Below are positions 1 to 9,273 of a DNA stretch of 42,104 bases, piece after piece. Within the stretch, counting starts at the first letter, position 1, and every line of letters begins with the position of its first letter. Position numbers and translations under genes: made by a program. The notes under the pieces are model-generated. The model was given only the letters and a program-made list of their open reading frames with translations, was not told the DNA's origin and did not search any database. The stretch spans positions 1 to 42,104 of the forward strand of contig NZ_QHJY01000086.1 in the NCBI RefSeq assembly GCF_003185805.1, in the 5' to 3' direction. Origin of the DNA: Caulobacter sp. D5 (GTDB lineage: Bacteria; Pseudomonadota; Alphaproteobacteria; Caulobacterales; Caulobacteraceae).

Positions 1-60
<60 letters not shown>

Positions 61-110
61 ATTACCCTCCGCCGAAGCGAAAGTGCGACCCGCCGTGCGG
101 CGAGGGGCGT

Positions 111-139
111 CTGATATGTCGGGCGAAGACTCGTGTCAA
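111..139 (-). promoter_or_regulatory. Putative promoter of the tRNA-Asp gene
   Basis: On the minus strand there is TTGACA (complement of 134-139), exactly 17 bases, then TATCAG (complement of 111-116). The -35 is perfect and the -10 matches TATAAT in four of six positions. Initiation near position 104 would leave about 44 bases of leader before the mature tRNA 5' end at 60. A GANTC (CcrM-type) site, GACTC at 128-132, lies in the spacer. Inferred from consensus only. Confidence 0.5.
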
Positions 140-204
140 CGGCCATGTCGCCGAACCTGTGGATGGTCAGAACTTGCGATCGTTTCTCAATGTGCCCGGG
201 GCGT

Positions 205-233
205 TTGAAGCCTGGAAGACACTGGGCTACAAC
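205..233 (+). promoter_or_regulatory. Putative housekeeping promoter of the nuo operon
   Basis: TTGAAGC at 205-211 differs in one base from the Caulobacter -35 consensus TTGACGS. After a 14-base spacer, GCTACAAC at 226-233 matches the -10 consensus GCTANAWC at every position. Transcription would start near 240, about 20 bases before nuoA. A GANTC site (GATTC, 240-244) sits at the predicted start. The rest of 61-259 shows no coding potential. Confidence 0.6.
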
Positions 234-259
234 GCGGCCGATTCAAGCCAAGGGCTGTC

Positions 260-637
260 ATGAACGCCTTCCTTCTCCAGTACCTGCCGATCGTGATCTT
301 CCTCGGGATCGCGGCGGTTATCGGCATCGTCTTCATGCTGGCTGCCGCCGTGCTCGCGCCCAAGGCGCCGGACCCGGAAAAGCTGTCCGCATACGAATGC
401 GGCTTCAACGCCTTCGACGACGCGCGCATGAAGTTCGACGTCCGGTTCTACCTGGTCTCGATCCTCTTCATCATCTTCGACCTCGAAGTGGCTTTCCTGT
501 TCCCGTGGGCGGTGACCCTGCTGAAGCTTCCGCATGAAGCCTCGGTCTTCGCCTTCTGGTCGATGATGAGCTTCCTCGGCGTTCTGACTGTCGGCTTTAT
601 CTACGAATGGAAGAAGGGCGCCCTCGAATGGGAGTGA
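260..637 (+). CDS. nuoA: NADH-quinone oxidoreductase subunit A (NuoA)
   Basis: NuoA is a small membrane subunit of complex I that helps form the quinone-site region with NuoH, NuoJ and NuoK. The 125-residue product has the family layout of three hydrophobic segments (about residues 7-29, 64-86 and 92-112). The conserved loop contains YECGF followed by the [15 protein letters not shown] block, whose acidic residues are typical of NuoA. It opens the 14-subunit nuo operon, about 20 bases after the predicted transcription start. The Shine-Dalgarno sequence is weak (AAGGG, about 249-253). Its last 10 bases overlap the start of nuoB. Length and motifs are normal for the family. Confidence 0.96.
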   Translation: MNAFLLQYLPIVIFLGIAAVIGIVFMLAAAVLAPKAPDPEKLSAYECGFNAFDDARMKFDVRFYLVSILFIIFDLEVAFLFPWAVTLLKLPHEASVFAFWSMMSFLGVLTVGFIYEWKKGALEWE

Positions 638-1212
638 TCGTTCCCGCCAACAGCTCGCCGCTTCCGGCGGCCGGCGCCGCTGGCCGCTCGACGGTGCAGG
701 GCTATGACCCGAAGCTGCACGACGCCTTCTTCGACGGCGTGTCGCAGCAGCTGGCCGACAAGGGCTTCATCACCGCGGCCGCCGACGACCTGATCACCTG
801 GGCGCGCACCGGCTCGCTGATGTGGATGACGTTCGGCCTGGCGTGCTGCGCCGTCGAGATGATGCACTCGGCCATGCCGCGCTACGACCTGGAGCGCTAT
901 GGCTTCGCGCCGCGCGCCAGCCCGCGTCAGTCGGACGTGATGATCGTCGCCGGCACGCTGACCAACAAGATGGCTCCGGCTCTGCGCAAGGTCTACGACC
1001 AGATGCCCGAGCCCCGCTACGTCATCTCGATGGGCAGCTGCGCCAACGGCGGCGGCTACTACTATTACAGCTACAGCGTCGTGCGCGGCTGCGACCGCGT
1101 CGTGCCGATCGACATCTACGTGCCGGGCTGCCCGCCCACGGCCGAAGCGCTCGTTTACGGCGTGCTGCAGCTCCAGAAGAAGATCCGTCGCACGGGGACC
1201 ATCGAGCGATGA
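628..1212 (+). CDS. nuoB: NADH-quinone oxidoreductase subunit B (NuoB), N2 cluster
   Basis: NuoB carries [4Fe-4S] cluster N2, the last electron carrier before quinone in the peripheral arm. The ligands are visible: adjacent Cys73-Cys74 in the GLACCAVEM block, Cys138 in [10 protein letters not shown] and Cys168 in [10 protein letters not shown]. The unusual tandem cysteine pair is diagnostic. The start at 628 ([10 protein letters not shown]) is chosen because it overlaps the end of nuoA by 10 bases; an in-frame ATG at 607 would add seven residues inside nuoA. Length is 194 residues with a typical alphaproteobacterial N-terminal extension. Its stop codon overlaps the start of nuoC (ATGA). Confidence 0.96.
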   Translation: MGVIVPANSSPLPAAGAAGRSTVQGYDPKLHDAFFDGVSQQLADKGFITAAADDLITWARTGSLMWMTFGLACCAVEMMHSAMPRYDLERYGFAPRASPRQSDVMIVAGTLTNKMAPALRKVYDQMPEPRYVISMGSCANGGGYYYYSYSVVRGCDRVVPIDIYVPGCPPTAEALVYGVLQLQKKIRRTGTIER

Positions 1213-1811
1213 GCCAAGACCTCGAAGCCCTCGGCCAGGCGATCGTCGCCAACTCGGCCGGGGCCATCGCCTCGTACAACGTCGCGTTCGGCGAGCTGAA
1301 CCTGCTCGGTTCGACGAACCGCGTGGTCGAGCTGCTGACCTATCTGCGTGATCACCCCGACTACCGCTTCCACCAGCTGGTGGACCTGACGGCGGTCGAC
1401 TACCCCGAGCGCGCCGCGCGCTTCGACGTGGTCTACCACCTGCTGTCGATGGTGAAGAACGTCCGCGTCCGCGTGAAGGTGCAGACCGACGAAGACACCC
1501 CGGTGCCGAGCGCCACGCCGGTGTTCCCGGTCGCCGACTGGTTCGAGCGCGAGGCGTTCGACATGTACGGCGTGTTCTTCGAAGGCCATCCGGACCTGCG
1601 CCGGATCCTGACGGACTACGGTTTCCACGGCCACCCGCTGCGGAAAGACTTCCCGATGACCGGCTATGTCGAGGTCCGCTACGACGACGAGCTCAAGCGC
1701 GTCGTCTACGAACCCGTGAAGATCACCGAGTTCCGCGCCTTCGACTTCCTGTCTCCGTGGGAAGGGGCGAAGTACGCTCTGCCGGGCGACGAGAAGGCGG
1801 AAAAGGCTTAA
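1209..1811 (+). CDS. nuoC: NADH-quinone oxidoreductase subunit C (NuoC)
   Basis: NuoC is the 30-kDa-type peripheral arm subunit that packs against NuoD near the quinone site and carries no cofactor. The 200-residue product shows the family signature around residues 113-160: a [11 protein letters not shown] motif, then [13 protein letters not shown] and [10 protein letters not shown] and D are separate genes here, unlike the fused nuoCD of enterobacteria. It starts in a 4-base overlap (ATGA, 1209-1212) with nuoB, which suggests translational coupling, and ends three bases before nuoD. Confidence 0.96.
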   Translation: MSQDLEALGQAIVANSAGAIASYNVAFGELNLLGSTNRVVELLTYLRDHPDYRFHQLVDLTAVDYPERAARFDVVYHLLSMVKNVRVRVKVQTDEDTPVPSATPVFPVADWFEREAFDMYGVFFEGHPDLRRILTDYGFHGHPLRKDFPMTGYVEVRYDDELKRVVYEPVKITEFRAFDFLSPWEGAKYALPGDEKAEKA

Positions 1812-1814
1812 GTC

Positions 1815-3065
1815 ATGACTGGCACGAACGCGCCCGCCGCGGCGACCGACTTCTTCCGTGACGAACCGACGGTTCCGGCGATCCCCGAGACCCCGGTCCG
1901 CAAGTTCAACATCAACTTCGGCCCCCAGCACCCTGCCGCGCACGGCGTGCTGCGTCTGGTGCTGGAACTCGACGGTGAAATCGTCGAGCGCGTCGATCCG
2001 CACATCGGCCTGCTGCACCGCGGCACCGAAAAGCTGATGGAAGCGCGCACCTATCTGCAGAACATCCCGTACTTCGACCGCCTCGACTATGTGGCGCCGA
2101 TGAACCAGGAGCATGCGTTCTGCCTGGCCATCGAAAAGCTGCTGGGCGTTGAAGTGCCCAAGCGCGGCCAGATCATCCGCGTGCTGTTCTGCGAGATCGG
2201 CCGCGTCCTGAACCACCTGCTGAACGTGACGACCCAGGCCATGGACGTCGGCGCCCTGACGCCGCCGCTCTGGGGCTTCGAGGAGCGCGAGAAGCTGATG
2301 GTGTTCTACGAGCGCGCCTGCGGCGCTCGCCTGCACGCCAACTACTTCCGTCCGGGCGGCGTCCACCAGGACCTCACCCCCTCGCTGATCGACGACATCG
2401 AGAGCTGGGCCAAGGCCTTCCCGAAGATCTGCGACGATATCGAGGGCCTGATCACCGACAACCGCATCTTCAAGCAGCGCAACGTCGACATCGGCGTGGT
2501 CAGCAAGGAAGACGCGTGGGCCTGGGGCTTCTCGGGCGTGATGGTGCGTGGTTCGGGCATCGCCTGGGACCTGCGCCGCAACCAGCCGTACGAGAACTAC
2601 AACGAGTTCGAGTTCGACATCCCGCTGGGCAAGAACGGCGACTGCTACGATCGCTATCTCTGCCGCATGCAGGAGATGCGCGAGAGCACCAAGATCATCC
2701 TGCAGGCCGTCGCCATGCTGCGCGGCACGCCGGGCCCGGTGCTGACCGAGGACAACAAGGTCAGCCCGCCGCGTCGCGCCGAGATGAAGCGCTCGATGGA
2801 AGCCCTGATCCACCACTTCAAGCTCTACACCGAGGGCTTCAAGACGCCGGAAGGCGAGGTCTACGCGGCCGTCGAAGCCCCCAAAGGCGAGTTCGGCGTC
2901 TACGTGGTCAGCAACGGCACCAACAAGCCGTACCGCTGCAAGATCAAGGCTCCGGGCTTCTCGCACCTGGCCGCCATGGACTGGATGAACCGCGGCCACC
3001 AGCTGGCCGACGTTTCGGCCATCCTGGGCTCGCTCGACATCGTGTTCGGCGAGGTCGACCGATGA
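1815..3065 (+). CDS. nuoD: NADH-quinone oxidoreductase subunit D (NuoD)
   Basis: NuoD is the 49-kDa-type subunit, evolutionarily related to [NiFe]-hydrogenase large subunits, and lines the quinone-reduction site with NuoB. The 416-residue sequence has [14 protein letters not shown] near residue 34, [14 protein letters not shown], a central FEEREKLM region and the conserved C-terminal ending [12 protein letters not shown]. These are hallmark blocks, and the nickel-ligand cysteines of hydrogenases are absent as expected. A small SnoaL-like gene follows in a 4-base overlap (3062-3065) and separates nuoD from nuoE. Confidence 0.97.
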   Translation: MTGTNAPAAATDFFRDEPTVPAIPETPVRKFNINFGPQHPAAHGVLRLVLELDGEIVERVDPHIGLLHRGTEKLMEARTYLQNIPYFDRLDYVAPMNQEHAFCLAIEKLLGVEVPKRGQIIRVLFCEIGRVLNHLLNVTTQAMDVGALTPPLWGFEEREKLMVFYERACGARLHANYFRPGGVHQDLTPSLIDDIESWAKAFPKICDDIEGLITDNRIFKQRNVDIGVVSKEDAWAWGFSGVMVRGSGIAWDLRRNQPYENYNEFEFDIPLGKNGDCYDRYLCRMQEMRESTKIILQAVAMLRGTPGPVLTEDNKVSPPRRAEMKRSMEALIHHFKLYTEGFKTPEGEVYAAVEAPKGEFGVYVVSNGTNKPYRCKIKAPGFSHLAAMDWMNRGHQLADVSAILGSLDIVFGEVDR

Positions 3066-3394
3066 GCCTGGAGAGCATCGCCCAGGCCCAGCTCGACGCC
3101 TACAACGCCCAGGACCTGGACGCCCACTGCGCCCACTTCTCGGACGACGTGGTCGTGGCCGGCCTGAACGGCGAAGTCGCGCGCACGGGCATCGAGGCCT
3201 ACCGCGCCTTCTACGCCAAGACCTTCGCCGAGTTCCCCAAGAACAAGGCCGAGCTCCTGAACCGCATCGTGGTTGGCTCGAACGTGATCGATCACGAGCA
3301 CGTCGACCGCGGCAACGGCGACGCGCCTTTCCAGGTCGCCGCCATCTACACCTTCAAGGGCGACAAGATCGTCCGCGTGGATTTCGCACGATGA
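3062..3394 (+). CDS. SnoaL/NTF2-like small protein inside the nuo operon
   Basis: The 110-residue protein has features of a SnoaL-like NTF2 fold: an N-terminal helix ([20 protein letters not shown]), FSDDVVVAG, an [12 protein letters not shown] segment and a C-terminal strand pair ending [11 protein letters not shown]. This fold occurs in small-ligand isomerases, hydrolases and binding proteins; the substrate cannot be told from sequence. It has no signal peptide or membrane segment, so it is probably cytosolic. It overlaps nuoD upstream (3062-3065) and nuoE downstream (3391-3394) by 4 bases each, so it is very likely translated with complex I. It is not a known complex I subunit; assembly factor or passenger gene are both possible. 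Confidence 0.85.
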   Translation: MSLESIAQAQLDAYNAQDLDAHCAHFSDDVVVAGLNGEVARTGIEAYRAFYAKTFAEFPKNKAELLNRIVVGSNVIDHEHVDRGNGDAPFQVAAIYTFKGDKIVRVDFAR

Positions 3395-4074
3395 GCGTTC
3401 GTCGTCTCGCCAAAGAGCAGCCCGCCAGCTTCGCCTTCTCGAAGGACAGCCAGGCCAAGGCCGACTGGTGGAAGGCCAAGTATCCCGCCGCCCGCAAGCA
3501 GTCGGCGGTGATCCCGATGCTGTGGTTGGCCCAGAAGCAGGAAGGCTGGATTTCCGAGCCGGCGATCCAGGAGATCGCCAAGCAGCTCGAGATGCCGGTC
3601 ATCCGCGTGCTGGAAGTCGCCACCTTCTACGTGATGTTCCAGCTGGCCCCGGTCGGCAAGACCGCCTTCGTCCAGCTGTGCGGCACCACGCCGTGCCAGC
3701 TGCGCGGCGCGCTCGACCTGAAGTCGGTGCTGGAGAAGAAGATCGGCCCGGCCCACACCGTGTCGGCCGACGGCAAGTTCAGCTGGGAAGAGGTCGAGTG
3801 CCTCGGCGCCTGCTGCAACGCCCCGATGGCGGCCATCAACGACTACTACTACGAAGACCTGACGCCGGAGAGCCTGGCCCAGATCCTCGACGACTTCGCC
3901 GCGGGCAAGGCCCCGCAGCCGGGCAGCTACGAGGGCCGCAAGTCCTCGGAGCCGAAGGAAAAGATCCAGACCCTGACCGATCCGAAGCTGTACGACGGCT
4001 CGGCGGCCAAGAAGATCAAGATCCCGAACCTGCCCGAGAAGCCCAAGAAGACCAAGGCGGAGCCCGCCGCCTGA
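3391..4074 (+). CDS. nuoE: NADH-quinone oxidoreductase subunit E (NuoE), [2Fe-2S] N1a
   Basis: NuoE is the 24-kDa-type thioredoxin-fold subunit that binds [2Fe-2S] cluster N1a next to the FMN of NuoF. The four ligands are visible: Cys97 and Cys102 (CGTTPC), Cys137 and Cys141 (CLGACC). At 227 residues it is longer than enterobacterial NuoE. The extra length is a C-terminal tail from about residue 175, rich in Lys, Pro and Ala, ending in repeated Lys/Pro residues; such tails are usual in alphaproteobacterial and mitochondrial-type forms. It starts in a 4-base overlap with the SnoaL-like gene, and its stop overlaps the next small membrane gene. Confidence 0.96.
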   Translation: MSVRRLAKEQPASFAFSKDSQAKADWWKAKYPAARKQSAVIPMLWLAQKQEGWISEPAIQEIAKQLEMPVIRVLEVATFYVMFQLAPVGKTAFVQLCGTTPCQLRGALDLKSVLEKKIGPAHTVSADGKFSWEEVECLGACCNAPMAAINDYYYEDLTPESLAQILDDFAAGKAPQPGSYEGRKSSEPKEKIQTLTDPKLYDGSAAKKIKIPNLPEKPKKTKAEPAA

Positions 4075-4319
4075 TGACCGACGTCGCCGTCCATCAGAAG
4101 AAGCGCCTCACGACGATGCTCGCCATCGACGTCGTGTGCTTCCTGCTGGCCGGCGCGGCGATCGTCGGCCACGTTGCCTTCCACGTCTGGTGGCTGCTGC
4201 CGGTGTTCATCCTGGCCGTCGTGGCCGGGCTGGGCGCGCAGATCTGGTTCATCATGGGCTGGATGAAGGCGACCAAGCCTGAAGCCGGTCCTGAGCCGCA
4301 AGCGGGGAGGGCGCCTTGA
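4074..4319 (+). CDS. Small two-segment membrane protein of unknown function between nuoE and nuoF
   Basis: The 81-residue product begins with a short Lys-containing cytosolic stretch, followed by two hydrophobic segments at about residues 16-35 and 39-61, and a charged Pro/Glu-rich tail. I do not recognise a family. The ATG at 4074 overlaps the nuoE stop by one base (TGATG), and its own stop overlaps the TTG start of the next gene, so it is embedded in the nuo translation chain. Being small, hydrophobic and encoded among complex I genes, it could be an accessory or assembly membrane protein, but nothing in the sequence proves that. Confidence 0.8.
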   Translation: MTDVAVHQKKRLTTMLAIDVVCFLLAGAAIVGHVAFHVWWLLPVFILAVVAGLGAQIWFIMGWMKATKPEAGPEPQAGRAP

Positions 4320-4576
4320 GCGACGACCTTTCCGCACGGCGGGCGGCCTATGTGGCCACGATCCGGGGCATGCACCGCAAGGAGCGGCTCCTGGGCTTCG
4401 TAGCCTGCCTCATCGGCGTCCTGGTCCTGATCTGGGGCCGGGAGGTCGCCGGGGCTCCGGCCTGGGCGGCGCCCACAGGTCTTTTGGTGATCGGCGCCGG
4501 TTGGCGGCTTTTCGCCTATGTCATCGTCCGGCGGACGCGCTATGTCCGCACCCATCCATTCGATCCGCAAAGCTAG
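4316..4576 (+). CDS. Second small membrane protein of unknown function between nuoE and nuoF
   Basis: The 86-residue product starts with TTG at 4316, preceded by a good Shine-Dalgarno (GGGGAGG, about 4304-4310) and overlapping the upstream stop by four bases. It has a basic N-terminus, two hydrophobic segments (about residues 25-43 and 51-70) and a basic tail with [14 protein letters not shown]. The family is not recognised. Its topology resembles the gene just upstream, so the two may be a pair. nuoF follows after four bases. The TTG start is supported by spacing; there is no good ATG alternative before the first membrane segment. Confidence 0.75.
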   Translation: MSDDLSARRAAYVATIRGMHRKERLLGFVACLIGVLVLIWGREVAGAPAWAAPTGLLVIGAGWRLFAYVIVRRTRYVRTHPFDPQS

Positions 4577-4580
4577 AGTC

Positions 4581-5900
4581 ATGGTCGGTATCCTCGAAGA
4601 CAAGGATCGCATCTTCACCAACCTTTACGGGCTCCAGGACTGGGGTCTGGAAGGTGCGAAGGCGCGCGGTTGCTGGAACGGCACCAAGGACATTCTTGAC
4701 GCCGGTCGCGACTGGATCATCGAGAACATGAAGAACTCCGGTCTGCGAGGCCGGGGCGGGGCTGGTTTCTCGACCGGTCTGAAGTGGTCCTTCATGCCCA
4801 AGGAAGTGAAGGACGGTCGTCCGCACTACCTGGTGGTCAACGCCGACGAGTCCGAGCCGGGCACCTGCAAGGACCGGGAGATCATGCGGCACGATCCGCA
4901 CCTCCTGATCGAAGGCTGCCTGATCGCCTCGCGCGCCATGCTGGCCCACGCCTGCTACATCTACATCCGGGGCGAGTACGTCTTCGAGCGCGAGCGCCTG
5001 GAAGCGGCGGTCAAGCAGGCCTATGAGGCCAAGCTGATCGGCAAGGACAACGTCCACGGCTGGGACTTCGACCTCTACGTCCACCACGGCGCCGGCGCCT
5101 ATATCTGCGGTGAAGAGACCGCCCTGCTGGAAAGCCTGGAAGGCAAGAAAGGCCAGCCGCGCCTGAAGCCGCCGTTCCCGGCCGGCGCGGGCCTCTACGG
5201 CATGCCGACCACGGTCAACAACGTCGAGAGCATCGCCGTCGCCGGCACCATCCTGCGCCGCGGCGCGGCCTGGTTCGCCGGTTTTGGCCGTCCCAACAAC
5301 GCCGGCACCAAGCTGTTCTGCGTCTCGGGCCACGTGAACCTGCCCTGCAACGTCGAAGAAGCCATGAGCATCCCCTTCCGTCAGCTGATGGAAGACCACT
5401 GCGGCGGCATCCGCGGCGGCTGGGGCAACCTCAAGGCCGTCATCCCGGGCGGTTCGTCGGTGCCGATGATCCCCGCCGAGCAGTGCGAAGACCTGCCGAT
5501 GGACTTCGACGCCCTGCGGAACCTGAAGTCGGGCCTGGGCACCGCCGCCGTCATCGTCATGGACAAGTCCACCGACCTCGTCCGCGCCATCGCCCGCCTG
5601 TCGTACTTCTACAAGCACGAGAGCTGCGGCCAGTGCACGCCGTGCCGCGAAGGCACCGGCTGGATGTGGCGGGTCATGGAACGCATGGCCACCGGCGAAG
5701 CCGATCCGAAGGAAATCGACACCCTTCTGGACGTCACGACCCAGGTCGAGGGTCACACCATCTGCGCCCTGGGCGACGCGGCCGCCTGGCCGATCCAGGG
5801 TCTGTTCCGCCACTTCCGCCACGAGGTGGAGGAGCGGATCGCTTCCTATCGTAGCGGTCGCCTGCACGTGCAGGGCGCCAAGCTGATCGCGGCGGAGTAA
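4581..5900 (+). CDS. nuoF: NADH-quinone oxidoreductase subunit F (NuoF), FMN and N3 cluster
   Basis: NuoF oxidises NADH through FMN and passes electrons to [4Fe-4S] cluster N3. The glycine-rich nucleotide loop [10 protein letters not shown] is at residues 57-66 and the FMN-site block [11 protein letters not shown] follows. The N3 ligands are Cys349, Cys352 and Cys355 ([11 protein letters not shown]) plus Cys395. The loop has Ser where most homologues have Pro (FPTG), a mild variation. The start at 4581 ([12 protein letters not shown]) is preferred over an in-frame upstream ATG at 4536 or 4542 because those lie inside the previous gene. Length is 439 residues, normal for the family. Confidence 0.97.
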   Translation: MVGILEDKDRIFTNLYGLQDWGLEGAKARGCWNGTKDILDAGRDWIIENMKNSGLRGRGGAGFSTGLKWSFMPKEVKDGRPHYLVVNADESEPGTCKDREIMRHDPHLLIEGCLIASRAMLAHACYIYIRGEYVFERERLEAAVKQAYEAKLIGKDNVHGWDFDLYVHHGAGAYICGEETALLESLEGKKGQPRLKPPFPAGAGLYGMPTTVNNVESIAVAGTILRRGAAWFAGFGRPNNAGTKLFCVSGHVNLPCNVEEAMSIPFRQLMEDHCGGIRGGWGNLKAVIPGGSSVPMIPAEQCEDLPMDFDALRNLKSGLGTAAVIVMDKSTDLVRAIARLSYFYKHESCGQCTPCREGTGWMWRVMERMATGEADPKEIDTLLDVTTQVEGHTICALGDAAAWPIQGLFRHFRHEVEERIASYRSGRLHVQGAKLIAAE

Positions 5901-5905
5901 CGAGA

Positions 5906-7966
5906 ATGGCAATCGCCAAGGTCAACGGCGTCGAGGTCGAGTTCGAACCCGGCATGACGGTTCTGCAGGTCGCGGAGCTGGCTGGGGAAGAGATCCCGCG
6001 CTTCTGCTATCACGAGCGTCTGAGCATCGCCGGCAACTGCCGCATGTGCCTGGTCGAGGTTAAGCCCGGCCCGCCGAAGCCGCAGGCGTCTTGCGCCCTG
6101 CCGGCCGCCGAGGGCCAGGAGATCTTCACCAAGACCCCGATGGTCAAGAAGGCCCGCGAAGGGGTGATGGAGTTCCTGCTCATCAACCACCCGCTGGACT
6201 GCCCGATCTGCGACCAGGGCGGCGAGTGCGACCTGCAGGACCAGGCCGTCGGCTACGGCCGCGACGACAGCCGCTACGAAGAGAACAAGCGCGCGGTCGA
6301 AGAGAAGGCCATGGGCCCGCTCATCAAGACCGTGATGACGCGCTGCATCCAGTGCACCCGCTGCGTGCGCTTCATCACCGAAGTCGCCGGCTCGCCGGAG
6401 ATCGGCCTGATCTCGCGTGGCGAAGACGTTGAAATCACGACCTATCTGGGCGCCGCGGTGACCTCGGAGCTGTCGGCCAACGTCATCGACCTGTGCCCGG
6501 TCGGCGCCCTGACCTCCAAGCCCTACGCCTTCGAAGCCCGTCCGTGGGAACTGAAGAAGACCGAGAGCGTCGACGTCCAGGACGCCCTGGGCTCGTCGAT
6601 CCGCGTCGACGCCCGCGCCAACGCCGTCCTGCGCGTGCTGCCGCGCGTCAACGAGGACGTCAACGAAGAGTGGATCAGCGACAAGACGCGCTACGCCGTC
6701 GACGGCCTGCAGCGCCAGCGCCTCGACCGCCCGTACGTCCGCGTCGACGGCAAGCTGAAGCCCGCCACCTGGGCCGAAGCCTTCGCCGCCGTCTCGGCCA
6801 AGATCAAGGCGACCGCCCCTGAGCGCATCGGCGTCATCGCCGGCGACCTGCAGGACGCCGAAAGCCTGAAGGCGACCAAGGACCTCTTCACGGCCCTGGG
6901 CGTGAAGAACCTCGACGCCCGCCAGGACGGTACGGCTCTGGGCAATGGCCCGCGCGAGAGCTGGCTGTTCAACTCGACCATCGCCGGCATCGAAGACGCC
7001 GACGTCGTGCTGTTCGTGGGCGCCAACCCGCGCCTCGAGGCTCCGGTGCTCAACGCCCGCTTCCGCAAGCAGTGGATCGCCGGCAAGACCCGCTTCGGCG
7101 TCATCGGCGAACAGGCCGACCTGACGTTCGACTACGACTACCTCGGCGCCGGCGCCAAGACGCTGTCGGGCCTGGCCAAGGCCAAGAACGACTTCGTCGC
7201 CGCCCTGAAGGCCGCCGAGCGTCCCGCCATCATCATCGGCCAGGGCGCCCTGGCCCGCGCCGACGGCGCGGCGATCCTCAAGGCCGCCGCCGGCGTCGCC
7301 AAGACCTTCAAGGTCGTCCGTGAAGGCTGGAACGGCTGGAACGTGCTGCACACCGCCGCCGCCCGCGTGGCCGGCCTCGACCTGGGTTTCGTCCCGGCCG
7401 AGGGCGCCCTCTCGGCGCGCGACATGCTGAAGCCGGGTGCGCTGGACGTGCTGTTCCTGCTCGGCGCCGACGAGTGCGAGCCCGCCGCCAGCGACGCCTT
7501 CAAGATCTACCTCGGCACCCACGGCGACGCCGGCGCCCACAAGGCCGACGTCATCCTGCCGGGCGCCGCCTACACCGAAAAGAACGGCCTCTACGTCAAC
7601 ACCGAGGGCCGGGTGCAGATGGGCAAGCGCGCCGTGTTCCCGAAGGGCGAGGCCAAGGAAGACTGGTCGATCCTGCGGGCGCTGTCGGAAGTGCTGGGCG
7701 CCAAGCTGCCCTATGACAGCCTGGACCAGCTGCGCGCCAAGCTGTTCGCCGATCACCCCACCTTCGGCCAGATCGACTTCGCGCCGGGCTCGGTCCCGAC
7801 CGTGTTCGACCTCGCCGCCGTCGGCGGGGAAGGGGACGTCTCCGAGGCTCCGTTCGAGAGCCCGGTGAAGGCCTTCCACCTGACCAACCCCATTGCGCGC
7901 GCCAGCGTGACCATGGCCGAGTGCGCGGCCAACGTCTCGGCCGCCGCCAAGATCGCCGCGGAGTAA
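5906..7966 (+). CDS. nuoG: NADH-quinone oxidoreductase subunit G (NuoG)
   Basis: NuoG is the 75-kDa-type iron-sulphur subunit, with an N-terminal ferredoxin part and a molybdopterin-oxidoreductase-like body that has lost its cofactor. Ligands visible: [2Fe-2S] N1b at Cys34, Cys45, Cys48 and Cys63; cluster N5 at His95, Cys99, Cys102 and Cys108; cluster N4 at Cys147, Cys150, Cys153 and Cys197. The extra N7 cluster cysteines of E. coli-type NuoG are not evident, as is usual for the shorter (686-residue) alphaproteobacterial form. The C-terminal domain includes a conserved ADVILPGAAYTEKNG motif. It lies five bases after nuoF and three before nuoH. Confidence 0.97.
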   Translation: MAIAKVNGVEVEFEPGMTVLQVAELAGEEIPRFCYHERLSIAGNCRMCLVEVKPGPPKPQASCALPAAEGQEIFTKTPMVKKAREGVMEFLLINHPLDCPICDQGGECDLQDQAVGYGRDDSRYEENKRAVEEKAMGPLIKTVMTRCIQCTRCVRFITEVAGSPEIGLISRGEDVEITTYLGAAVTSELSANVIDLCPVGALTSKPYAFEARPWELKKTESVDVQDALGSSIRVDARANAVLRVLPRVNEDVNEEWISDKTRYAVDGLQRQRLDRPYVRVDGKLKPATWAEAFAAVSAKIKATAPERIGVIAGDLQDAESLKATKDLFTALGVKNLDARQDGTALGNGPRESWLFNSTIAGIEDADVVLFVGANPRLEAPVLNARFRKQWIAGKTRFGVIGEQADLTFDYDYLGAGAKTLSGLAKAKNDFVAALKAAERPAIIIGQGALARADGAAILKAAAGVAKTFKVVREGWNGWNVLHTAAARVAGLDLGFVPAEGALSARDMLKPGALDVLFLLGADECEPAASDAFKIYLGTHGDAGAHKADVILPGAAYTEKNGLYVNTEGRVQMGKRAVFPKGEAKEDWSILRALSEVLGAKLPYDSLDQLRAKLFADHPTFGQIDFAPGSVPTVFDLAAVGGEGDVSEAPFESPVKAFHLTNPIARASVTMAECAANVSAAAKIAAE

Positions 7967-7969
7967 GCC

Positions 7970-9034
7970 GTGTCTCAGACCAACCCGCTTATCTGGTTCG
8001 GCCTCACTCTCGGCGGCATCCTGCTGGTCGTGATCTGGGTTCTGCTGAGCCTGGCCTTCCTGCTGCTGGCCGACCGAAAGATCTGGGCCGGCGTCCAGAT
8101 GCGCAAGGGCCCGAACGTCGTCGGTCCCTTCGGCCTGCTGCAGTCCTTCGCCGACTTCGGCAAGTTCGTGCTGAAGGAAATCGTCATCCCGGCCGGCGCC
8201 GACAAGGCGATCTTCCTGCTGGCCCCGCTGATCAGCCTGGTCCTGGGCTTCATCGGCTGGGCCGTGGTGCCGTTCGCGCCGGGCTGGGTCGTCTCCAACC
8301 TGAACGTCGGCATCCTCTACCTGCTGGCGATGAGCTCGCTGGGCGTCTACGGCATCATCATGGGCGGCTGGGCTTCGAACTCGAAGTACCCGTTCCTGGG
8401 CGCGCTGCGTTCGGCGGCGCAGATGGTGTCGTACGAAGTCTCGATCGGCCTGATCATCATCACGGTGATCCTGCTGGCCGGCTCGATGAACCTGTCGACC
8501 ATCGTCGAGAACCAGTCCGGCTGGATCTGGAACTGGAACGTGTTCGGCGGCGGCGGCCTCAAGAACATCATCCTGCTGCCGGTCATGGTGATCGCCATGG
8601 GCATGTTCTACATCTCGGCCCTGGCCGAGACGAACCGCCCGCCCTTCGACCTTCCGGAAGCCGAATCCGAACTCGTGGCCGGTTACCAAGTCGAGTACTC
8701 GTCGACCCCGTACCTGCTGTTCATGGTCGCTGAGTATTCGAACATCGTGCTGATGTGCGCGATGATCAGCGTGCTGTTCTTCGGCGGCTGGAACCTGGGT
8801 CTGCCGATCGACCTGGTGGCGATGTGGGGCTGGTGGGGCAAGCTGGCCCTGGCCCTGGTGTTCTACGCCAAGATCGTCTTCTGGTTCTTCATGTTCGCCA
8901 TGGCTAAGGCGATCGTGCCTCGCTACCGCTACGACCAACTGATGCGCCTGGGCTGGAAGGTCTTCCTGCCGATGTCGCTGGTGCTGGTCGCCCTGGTCGC
9001 CGGCTGGCGCGTCTTCTCGCCGGTGGCGGGCTGA
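7970..9034 (+). CDS. nuoH: NADH-quinone oxidoreductase subunit H (NuoH)
   Basis: NuoH is the ND1-type membrane subunit that forms most of the quinone chamber and connects the peripheral and membrane arms. The 354-residue sequence begins with GTG and has about eight hydrophobic segments. The [14 protein letters not shown] motif follows the first segment, and the strongly conserved acidic loop [20 protein letters not shown] lies near residues 220-240. A conserved [19 protein letters not shown] block precedes the last segment. The GTG is supported by position, three bases after the nuoG stop. Its TGA overlaps the start of a lipoprotein gene. Confidence 0.97.
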   Translation: MSQTNPLIWFGLTLGGILLVVIWVLLSLAFLLLADRKIWAGVQMRKGPNVVGPFGLLQSFADFGKFVLKEIVIPAGADKAIFLLAPLISLVLGFIGWAVVPFAPGWVVSNLNVGILYLLAMSSLGVYGIIMGGWASNSKYPFLGALRSAAQMVSYEVSIGLIIITVILLAGSMNLSTIVENQSGWIWNWNVFGGGGLKNIILLPVMVIAMGMFYISALAETNRPPFDLPEAESELVAGYQVEYSSTPYLLFMVAEYSNIVLMCAMISVLFFGGWNLGLPIDLVAMWGWWGKLALALVFYAKIVFWFFMFAMAKAIVPRYRYDQLMRLGWKVFLPMSLVLVALVAGWRVFSPVAG

Positions 9035-9273
9035 TGCGCCCCGCCGCCCTGGCCTTGACGGGGCTGGTCCTGGTTTCGCTGGGCGCATGCGCGTCGAGCG
9101 AGGCCTCGGACCGCTCCTATTCGCTGGGACGGGGGATCGTGAACTACGACGAACTGCGCCGGGCCGGCGACAAGTGCAAGGCCGAGGGCGGGACGTTGCA
9201 GGCCAAGATGGATGGGGGAGATCCCGCCCAGCTTTCGAACTACACCTGCGTCATTCCCCGAGCCGGGAAATGA
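9034..9273 (+). CDS. Small predicted lipoprotein between nuoH and nuoI
   Basis: The 79-residue protein has a lipoprotein signal: a basic start, a hydrophobic core and lipobox LGAC, with Cys19 as the expected lipidated residue. The mature part of about 60 residues is hydrophilic and contains two further cysteines in the segments GDKCKAEGG and SNYTCVIP, which could form a disulphide in the periplasm. I do not recognise a family. The ATG overlaps the nuoH stop by one base and the gene ends in a 4-base overlap with another lipoprotein, so it belongs to the nuo transcript. Confidence 0.8.
   Translation: MRPAALALTGLVLVSLGACASSEASDRSYSLGRGIVNYDELRRAGDKCKAEGGTLQAKMDGGDPAQLSNYTCVIPRAGK

Noticed and set aside
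822..1208. Long reading frame overlapping nuoB ahead of nuoC
   Set aside because: It is a frame-shifted shadow of nuoB; its Arg-rich translation is typical of off-frame GC-rich DNA, and the true nuoC starts at 1209.
5846..9088. 1080-codon minus-strand open frame opposite nuoG and nuoH
   Set aside because: High-GC codon bias of the sense genes removes stops on the opposite strand; the translation is repetitive His/Gln/Ala/Asp-rich and has no recognisable domain.
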